A stretch of 64,000 nt of DNA from Methanobrevibacter sp. (lineage in GTDB: Archaea > Methanobacteriota > Methanobacteria > Methanobacteriales > Methanobacteriaceae). Every line of letters starts with the position of its first letter. Position 1 is the first letter of the stretch. The stretch is taken from assembly GCA_017646885.1 (NCBI GenBank), contig JAGCLR010000363.1:90510-154509 (forward strand). Direction: 5' to 3'. Shown here in pieces: positions 58,787 through 64,000 of the stretch. A program made the translations under genes and the position numbers. The notes below the pieces were generated by a model that was not told where the DNA came from, did not search any database, and was given only the letters and a program-made list of their open reading frames with translations.

Positions 58787-60571
58787 TGTTTACAAAATGA
58801 ATGGGCAGGGGCACAGGCATTTTCAAGTGTAGATACATATCTAGCTCCATTTGTAAAAGTAGATGATCTATCGTATAAAGAAGTAAAGCAATCTATTCAG
58901 TCTTTAGTATTTGGATTAAATACACCGTCTAGGTGGGGTTGCCAAGCACCGTTCACAAACTTCACATTTGATTGGGTAGTCCCAGATGATTTAGCGGAAC
59001 TTAATTGTATCGTAGGTGGAGAGGAACTAAACTTCAAATATAAAGATTGTAAACGTGAGATGGATATGATAAATAAAGCGTTTATGGAGGTTATGATCGA
59101 AGGGGATGCAAATGGAAGAGGATTCCAGTATCCAATACCAACTTATTCTATAACAAGAGAATTTGATTGGGATGAAGATTTTCCTAATAATAAACTTCTT
59201 TTTGAAATGACTGCAAAATATGGGATTCCATATTTTAGTAATTATATCAATAGTGATTTAAATCCTTCAGATATTCGTTCGATGTGTTGTCGTTTACGTT
59301 TAGATCTTAGGGAGCTTAGAAGAAAATCTGGTGGTTTCTTTGGTAGCGGTGAAAGTACCGGTTCCATAGGTGTTGTAACACTTAATATGCCCAGATTAGC
59401 ATATACAAGTAGAACAGAAGAACAATTCTTCGAAAAATTAAAAAGATTATTGGATATATCTGCTAGAAGTCTTCATATCAAAAGAAAGGTTGTTACAAAA
59501 TTATTAGATCAAGGTTTGTATCCTTATACAAAAAGATATCTTGGAAAATTTGATAATCATTTTTCTACCATTGGATTGGTAGGTATGAATGAATGTTGTT
59601 TGAACGCTTGTTGGTTAGGAAAAAATATAGAGGACGAAAAATCTTATAACTTTACAAAAAAAGTATTAGATTTTATGAGAAATAAGTTATCCGATTATCA
59701 AGAGATGTACGAAGGGGAGTTATATAATCTTGAGGCAACACCCGCAGAAAGTACAGCTTTTAGATTTGCAAAACATGATAAAGAAGATTATCCAGATATT
59801 ATAACAGCAGGAGATAAAACAGATGGATCTCCATATTATACAAATAGTTCTCATCTTCCAGTAGACTATACAGAGGATATCTTTACAGCATTAGACCACC
59901 AAGATGACTTACAAACCAAGTATACATCTGGAACTGTATTCCATGCATTCCTCGGTGAAAAACTTCCATCATGGCAATCTGCGATGACACTGACTAGAAA
60001 AATAGCAGAGAATTATAAACTTCCTTATTTCACATTCTCCCCAACATATTCTATCTGCCCTGATCATGGATATATAAAAGGAGAAGAATGGAATTGTCCA
60101 GAATGTGGTAAAAAGACAGAAGTATATAGTAGAGTTACCGGATACTATAGAGCTGTTCAAAACTTTAATGATGGTAAAGCACATGAATTTGCCGATAGAA
60201 AAGAATATAAGGTAAATTCAGATTCTTTATCAAAACCTGAAAATGAATGTGGGTCTTGTAAAACAGACTATACCGAACTTCCCAAAACAGACATAGAACC
60301 AGATATTGAAAATACAGTAAGAACTATTCTGGCAGGAACTAGAAAACCAATGCTATTCACCACATCAACCTGTCCAAATTGTAAAATGGCAAAAAAGTTT
60401 ATTTCAGAAGCAGGATTTGATTGTGATATACTTCTAGCAGAAGAAAATCAAGGGTTAGTTAAACTATATGAGATCACTTCTGCACCGACAATGATTGTAT
60501 TTGATGACGGTAAACCTGTTAAGATTCAAAATGTATCTAATATTAGAAAGTTTTTAGAAGAGAATAAGTAA
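58676..60571 (+). CDS. nrdD: NrdD C-terminal part preceded by intein C-half, with fused glutaredoxin
   Basis: 631 residues from ATG 58676 behind GGGGGTG. Residues 1-37 (ending KLVHN) are an intein C-half; C38 starts the C-extein. Then NrdD catalytic core: an MCCRLRLDLRELRRKSGG cysteine motif, GSIGVVTLNMPRLAYTS, zinc-site YSICPDHG...WNCPECGKK and the SRVTGYYRAVQNFNDGK glycyl radical segment. The last 85 residues form a glutaredoxin-like domain with CPNC and a TSAPTMIVFDDGK cis-proline strand, presumably the reductant. NrdG activase was not found in the window. After trans-splicing NrdD would be 809 residues. Confidence 0.9.
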   Translation: MKVVRKSIIKETKDVYCGTVHNDFHGFFVNDGKLVHNCLQNEWAGAQAFSSVDTYLAPFVKVDDLSYKEVKQSIQSLVFGLNTPSRWGCQAPFTNFTFDWVVPDDLAELNCIVGGEELNFKYKDCKREMDMINKAFMEVMIEGDANGRGFQYPIPTYSITREFDWDEDFPNNKLLFEMTAKYGIPYFSNYINSDLNPSDIRSMCCRLRLDLRELRRKSGGFFGSGESTGSIGVVTLNMPRLAYTSRTEEQFFEKLKRLLDISARSLHIKRKVVTKLLDQGLYPYTKRYLGKFDNHFSTIGLVGMNECCLNACWLGKNIEDEKSYNFTKKVLDFMRNKLSDYQEMYEGELYNLEATPAESTAFRFAKHDKEDYPDIITAGDKTDGSPYYTNSSHLPVDYTEDIFTALDHQDDLQTKYTSGTVFHAFLGEKLPSWQSAMTLTRKIAENYKLPYFTFSPTYSICPDHGYIKGEEWNCPECGKKTEVYSRVTGYYRAVQNFNDGKAHEFADRKEYKVNSDSLSKPENECGSCKTDYTELPKTDIEPDIENTVRTILAGTRKPMLFTTSTCPNCKMAKKFISEAGFDCDILLAEENQGLVKLYEITSAPTMIVFDDGKPVKIQNVSNIRKFLEENK

Positions 60572-60583
60572 TTAAATTTTAGT

Positions 60584-60637
60584 AATATCACACAAACATA
60601 ATGAATTATTTTCTGCTATGTTTGTGTGATATTTTTT
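60584..60637 (+). terminator. Rho-independent terminator
   Basis: AATATCACACAAACATA (60584-60600) / TATGTTTGTGTGATATT (60617-60633), 17-bp perfect stem, T run. Precedes the promoter at 60649. Confidence 0.92.
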
Positions 60638-60648
60638 ATCATTTACTA

Positions 60649-60677
60649 TTGACATTTTCGATAAAATGTGTTATACT
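60649..60677 (+). promoter_or_regulatory. Promoter for small-gene unit
   Basis: TTGACA at 60649-60654, 17-bp spacer, TATACT at 60672-60677 with TGTGT extension. Confidence 0.9.
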
Positions 60678-60767
60678 ATATATAAATATAATACTTTTAA
60701 TGCACTAAATTTAAATAAAAAATAAATATTTTTCTACTATATATATTGATAAGGGGAGGGAGTTTGT

Positions 60768-61193
60768 GTGATTAAAATCCCAACAAAATACAAGAATAAT
60801 TTTCTCAATTCTCTATGTAAACTAATGACAGGTGCAAGCATTGACAAGAAGAGTATGAGTGAATTTGAGATTGAAAGAACCAACCTGGATTTTGGTGGCG
60901 ATTATATTTTATTCATAAACAATGTTAAATACAACATAAATGCATTTACGGATAAAGCTACAGCAAGATATGTGTATGATAATATTGATATAATGGATTA
61001 TTTTTATGATGATACTGAAAAATTTGACACCTTAGTAGGCGATATATCTAAATATATTACTAAAAAGTATAATGTTCAAATCTCTGATTTTAGATATATC
61101 TGCATGAAACATTCTTATATACAATATATTGCAAATATTAAGACCTCTCCGCAAAAACAAGATATAATTAAACAGATAGAAAGGAATATGTAA
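60768..61193 (+). CDS. Hypothetical protein
   Basis: 141 residues from GTG 60768 behind GGGGAGGGAGTTTGT. Mixed alpha/beta: a charged N-terminal helix, FGGDYILFINNVKYNINAF strand region, and a C-terminal helical part. No motif recognised. One base separates it from the next gene. Confidence 0.55.
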   Translation: MIKIPTKYKNNFLNSLCKLMTGASIDKKSMSEFEIERTNLDFGGDYILFINNVKYNINAFTDKATARYVYDNIDIMDYFYDDTEKFDTLVGDISKYITKKYNVQISDFRYICMKHSYIQYIANIKTSPQKQDIIKQIERNM

Positions 61194-61194
61194 T

Positions 61195-61740
61195 ATGAAA
61201 TTAAGAATAGAAGAAGAATATAAAAATGTATTTTATATTGACTTGATAAAAGAGGGATTTCCAAATAGTTTGTGTGAGGATCAGGTTTTACCTGATGAAA
61301 CAATATTACCAAAGAATAGATATTCCGATCCTGTAGATACTAGAAATTTTCTGTCGTTGTATTTAGAACCACTTGCACAAAAGATAAAGAAGTTAAGGTA
61401 CATTAAAAATGCATATGTTCATTCATCAAAAGATGAAGATATTGACGGTATGTCTAATTATGTTAGGATAGAGTTTAATCATCCTACTGGAATATCAGAC
61501 GAAGAAATTCATAATTTTTATTCTTATTCAATTCGTTTTTCAGACCATAAACATGATGAGGCAGAACAAAATAGAGATGTAATTGAAAGTTATGAAATAG
61601 TCGGTGAAAAACCTAAAGATTTACCAAACATAGGATGGGAAATATTTATGGATTATGTTGAGGATATAAAAGCTGAGATAAGACAACACGAAATCGACGT
61701 TTATAGATTCCCGAAAACAACATTAGAAAAGAAGTTATAA
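61195..61740 (+). CDS. Hypothetical protein
   Basis: 181 residues from ATG. Acidic, with YVRIEFNHPTGISDEEIHNFYS and IRFSDHKHDEAEQNRD segments. Its layout resembles the preceding protein and may share a duplicated fold. No motif recognised. Confidence 0.55.
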   Translation: MKLRIEEEYKNVFYIDLIKEGFPNSLCEDQVLPDETILPKNRYSDPVDTRNFLSLYLEPLAQKIKKLRYIKNAYVHSSKDEDIDGMSNYVRIEFNHPTGISDEEIHNFYSYSIRFSDHKHDEAEQNRDVIESYEIVGEKPKDLPNIGWEIFMDYVEDIKAEIRQHEIDVYRFPKTTLEKKL

Positions 61741-61846
61741 ATTTAACAACCAAGAACATCAAAAAAAAACAAAAGGAAAACTATAAAAATGTAACCAAAG
61801 TGAGAAGGTTATGCACAATTTATTGATTAAGAAAGGTTGATTATAT

Positions 61847-62251
61847 ATGGTAAGAAGATTAAGATTATGTGAAGATGAAACTCCTGTAAACATGAGAAAA
61901 CAGGTTAGGATATTTGTTGATAAAATTAAAAATTTATCAGTAAGTCAATTTAATCGTGAACTGAAGGGGAATGTAACAACTTCCAAATTGAGTAACAACA
62001 CATTTGAAACTGTGTTAGTACCAAAATGGGAGAGTTATCCTTCATTTAAAATAGCTATAAGTATAACTGAGGATCCGTGGTCACACACATATGCATCTGA
62101 ATTTTCATTAGAGGCGCGTACTCCAGAAGGTCGTCGTAAAGACCGTAGCTCTGAGCGATTTGAAGCAGACCGGCTTGACGAACTCTTAAACTTATTATAT
62201 GATTATATAAGTAATTGGATGGAAACATATGTAGATGTTTGGGATATCTGA
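61847..62251 (+). CDS. Hypothetical protein with MVRRLRLCEDE N terminus
   Basis: 134 residues from ATG behind AGAAAGGTTGATTATAT. N-terminal MVRRLRLCEDE is echoed by the two genes that follow. The remainder is beta-rich with an arginine-rich region (EGRRKDRSSERFEADRL). No motif recognised. Confidence 0.55.
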   Translation: MVRRLRLCEDETPVNMRKQVRIFVDKIKNLSVSQFNRELKGNVTTSKLSNNTFETVLVPKWESYPSFKIAISITEDPWSHTYASEFSLEARTPEGRRKDRSSERFEADRLDELLNLLYDYISNWMETYVDVWDI

Positions 62252-62301
62252 TATACAAAATATATACAAAATAATACAAAAAACAATAGTCTACTATATA
62301 T

Positions 62302-62340
62302 AATGTAATGAGTTTGTTTAGCTCATTACATTGGATATTT
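62302..62340 (+). terminator. Hairpin, probable terminator
   Basis: AATGTAATGAG (62302-62312) / CTCATTACATT (62322-62332), followed by GGATATTTTTT. No promoter follows it; the next gene may rely on read-through. Confidence 0.65.
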
Positions 62341-62371
62341 TTTAATGATGATAAGAAAGGAATTGAGTATA

Positions 62372-62695
62372 ATGATTAGAAAACTTAATGAAGATACGAA
62401 CAAACTATATGGATTTCGTTTATATGATCCATATTCTGGAGAATATGTTGTTTGGTGGTCTACCCGTAAAAATGTAGTAAGCCAGATATATAGAACGGTT
62501 AAAAATTCTATGTGGGCGAGGTCTGATGATTTATATGATTTTGTTGATCAAATAAATCCAAGATTTAACCATTTTACTTGGGATGATGATGGCGGTTTTG
62601 AGTGGGATACAGATGATTATTTTGTGCAGGATGGTATAACAGAAGACGGAGATGTTATTGATATTATCTATGATCTTCCATATGAAAAAAATTAA
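62372..62695 (+). CDS. Hypothetical protein with MIRKLNED N terminus
   Basis: 107 residues from ATG 62372 (an AAAGGA box is about 11 nt upstream); an ATG at 62345 lacks a site. Tryptophan- and aspartate-rich (YVVWWSTRKNVV, FTWDDDGGFEWDTDDYF). No motif recognised. Confidence 0.5.
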   Translation: MIRKLNEDTNKLYGFRLYDPYSGEYVVWWSTRKNVVSQIYRTVKNSMWARSDDLYDFVDQINPRFNHFTWDDDGGFEWDTDDYFVQDGITEDGDVIDIIYDLPYEKN

Positions 62696-62724
62696 GAAAA
62701 TATGAATCTGTAGGTATTAGAAGA

Positions 62725-62982
62725 TTGAAAGAATCCACCTCTTCGGATGGTGCAAATTTTTTTAATGAATATCTTGATTATATAAGCAGAGAAACACACA
62801 ATATTTTAACCTATTTAAGTATAGCAAATGATAAATTTCCTGGTATTGCAGAATCGGGAGGGTTTACACCTTTAGATTTAGAATATATATCAGATGATTT
62901 TCCTAGTATGATTGGTGAGCGTTTAGATAAAGTTACTAAAGCTTTAAAAGAGTTACAAGATAATGCTAGTAATTTTTATTGA
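62725..62982 (+). CDS. Hypothetical protein, start uncertain
   Basis: 85 residues from TTG 62725, with a weak TAGGT box. The frame is open upstream to about 62686, and an ATT at 62716 would give I/M-RRLKES, matching the RRL/RKL start of the two preceding genes. Helical and acidic. Ends before the terminator at 63007. Confidence 0.45.
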   Translation: MKESTSSDGANFFNEYLDYISRETHNILTYLSIANDKFPGIAESGGFTPLDLEYISDDFPSMIGERLDKVTKALKELQDNASNFY

Positions 62983-63006
62983 TTTATAGATTAAGTAATA
63001 TTAAAC

Positions 63007-63049
63007 AAAAATACCCACATTTATCTATATGATATTTGTGGGTATTTTT
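63007..63049 (+). terminator. Rho-independent terminator
   Basis: AAAAATACCCACA (63007-63019) / TGTGGGTATTTTT (63037-63049) with T run. Precedes the promoter at 63073. Confidence 0.92.
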
Positions 63050-63072
63050 ATACCTAAAATTTCAAAAACCTC

Positions 63073-63101
63073 TTGACTTTTTCCTATAAATATGTTATAC
63101 T
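63073..63101 (+). promoter_or_regulatory. Promoter for small-gene unit
   Basis: TTGACT at 63073-63078, 17-bp spacer, TATACT at 63096-63101 preceded by TGT. Confidence 0.9.
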
Positions 63102-63199
63102 ATATACAGTAAATGAGGTGGATCTGAATGAAGCAATGCCCACTGAGTGTAATTGGTATATGCCTGATGAATAGTACATTTTCTAAGGAGGAAAGAAAA

Positions 63200-63520
63200 A
63201 TGTTTACAAATGATGAGGTTTATGTGATCGAGAAATTTGATAAAATCAAGAACTGTTATGTTTTCTGGAATGTTGTATCTACTTATAAAGAAGCAAAAGA
63301 CCATATCTACAAATATATGATGGGTTTCTCGGATATCGCCAGTGGTGCTAATATCACTCTTTCTGACGGTCAGGTAAACAATAATGACTATTTTACAGTA
63401 TCTTGTTCTTTCGATGATTCTCCGACAATTACTGATAAATTTAGGGGACATATGGTTGTTATTGGAATGACTGATAATTACTATTTAGATAGATATACTA
63501 AGGATAATAAATTAAAATAA
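63200..63520 (+). CDS. Hypothetical protein
   Basis: 106 residues from ATG 63200 with a strong AAGGAGG box. An in-frame ATG at 63128 also has a GAGGTGG box, so a 130-residue form starting there is possible. Mixed alpha/beta, with EAKDHIYKYMMGFS and YFTVSCSFDDS segments. No motif recognised. Confidence 0.55.
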   Translation: MFTNDEVYVIEKFDKIKNCYVFWNVVSTYKEAKDHIYKYMMGFSDIASGANITLSDGQVNNNDYFTVSCSFDDSPTITDKFRGHMVVIGMTDNYYLDRYTKDNKLK

Positions 63521-63542
63521 TGATTTGTGGAGGTTTGTACTT

Positions 63543-63923
63543 ATGGAAGAACTTATTTTTCACCCACTTGATAAAGATAACCCAGGTGAGTATATTAGCG
63601 GTTGTGATTTTATTGGTGGAATCTATCTTCACGGTGCTTTAGAAGATAAAGCAGGTTATGACTTGATTCAGGCAGACACTATAACTAAGGATTTTTTAGA
63701 AAATGCACAAGACGGTATTTATGATGTAACTGTATGTATTCCGAATAAAAAGACATCTTACTTTAATGATGTTACTTGTTTTAAAAGTAAGTTGTTTTTC
63801 TGGAAAACCGACAGTTGTTGTTTTAATAATAAACAGTTCAGAGGTCTTATTTGTGCCGTTGATGATACCAAAGCATTAAATGATGCACAAGAAAAATTTG
63901 AAAAAAGATCATTCTGGTTATAA
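63543..63923 (+). CDS. Hypothetical protein
   Basis: 126 residues from ATG 63543 with GGAGG. Beta-rich, acidic; MEELIFHPLDKDNPGEYISG start. No motif recognised. The 77 bases after its stop carry no clear feature before the window ends. Confidence 0.55.
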   Translation: MEELIFHPLDKDNPGEYISGCDFIGGIYLHGALEDKAGYDLIQADTITKDFLENAQDGIYDVTVCIPNKKTSYFNDVTCFKSKLFFWKTDSCCFNNKQFRGLICAVDDTKALNDAQEKFEKRSFWL

Positions 63924-64000
63924 TTATTTTTTTATTGAACGTAGACATTATACAATACTTACAAAAATCCACCTTTAAAAAGAAGATTTTTTATGTCAAA

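Noticed and set aside
1..64000. Reassignment of TAG as an amino acid codon
   Set aside because: Despite near absence of TAG stops, no gene, including the long tail gene, is interrupted by or needs read-through of TAG.
1..64000. CRISPR array or transposon/IS element
   Set aside because: No regularly spaced direct repeats and no transposase or terminal inverted repeats were seen; mobile features are limited to inteins and the intron.
63993..64000. Start of another gene at the window end
   Set aside because: An ATG is present but with no ribosome binding site and only 8 bases of sequence; cannot be judged.

Overview
The window is a 64 kb stretch of a large, AT-rich, double-stranded DNA phage genome that appears to infect an anaerobic low-GC Gram-positive bacterium (Clostridia-like). 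This rests on AGGAGG-type ribosome binding sites, host-type TTGACA/TATACT promoters, an anaerobic class III ribonucleotide reductase (NrdD), a tRNA cluster, and phage tail and replication genes. All about 80 supported genes read on the + strand, mostly in tightly packed operons with ATGA/TAATG overlaps. Terminase, portal and major capsid genes are not here, so this is a partial genome. No integrase is visible.

Layout. (1) 1-7361: end of a late tail/baseplate operon, finishing with a 1645-residue receptor-binding-type protein and a terminator. (2) 7362-7929: AT-rich intergenic region with a 15-bp palindrome. (3) 7930-21100: DUF932 protein, SNF2-type helicase interrupted by an intein in its Walker A loop, replisome organiser, DnaC-like loader, DnaB-like helicase, DnaG-like primase, ssDNA-binding protein and family A DNA polymerase, plus two short promoter-to-terminator RNA units. 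(4) 21159-26153: 7-deazaguanine island (DpdA-like transglycosylase, QueC, HAD, SDR, phosphoribosyltransferase, QueD, QueE, FolE), enough to make preQ0 from GTP and put it into DNA. (5) 26179-32754: sliding clamp, PD-(D/E)XK nuclease, RecU-like resolvase, RecA-like recombinase, UvrD-like helicase, HD hydrolase. (6) 33108-37435: small genes and a tRNA array (Asn, Lys, Met, Gly, Leu, Pro, Gln, Glu, Arg), with a group I intron in tRNA-Leu(UAA), a broken tRNA-Asn copy and several unexplained structured inter-tRNA segments. (7) 37436-47624: small genes, bacterial-type clamp loader (DnaX, delta-prime, delta), sigma-like and Mor-like candidates, several structural-looking proteins, PhoH. (8) 47758-51875: ClpA/C-like AAA+ protein and tail-associated beta-helix and Ig/LRR proteins. 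(9) 51944-56414: cassette region of small unknown genes, including a DUF262-like protein and a gene that seems to use an ATT start. (10) 56661-60571: NrdD split between two genes by a naturally split intein whose N half carries a GIY-YIG endonuclease; the C-terminal gene ends in a fused glutaredoxin. (11) 60649-64000: more small unknown genes.

How it works together. Fourteen near-identical promoters, each with exactly 17 bp between TTGAC[A/T] and an extended TGn-TATACT-like -10 element, drive the early/middle units. Seven are placed just behind a terminator, making a repeated terminator-promoter junction. The phage carries its own replisome (family A polymerase with a Pol III style clamp and clamp loader), anaerobic dNTP supply, recombination functions, and a DNA modification pathway that should protect its DNA from host restriction. 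The most unusual features are the split NrdD intein, the Walker A intein, the tRNA-Leu group I intron, the accessory SDR/HAD/phosphoribosyltransferase genes within the preQ0 island, the two-codon minigene at 17868, and near absence of TAG stop codons. All assignments come from reading motifs; no database search was run.
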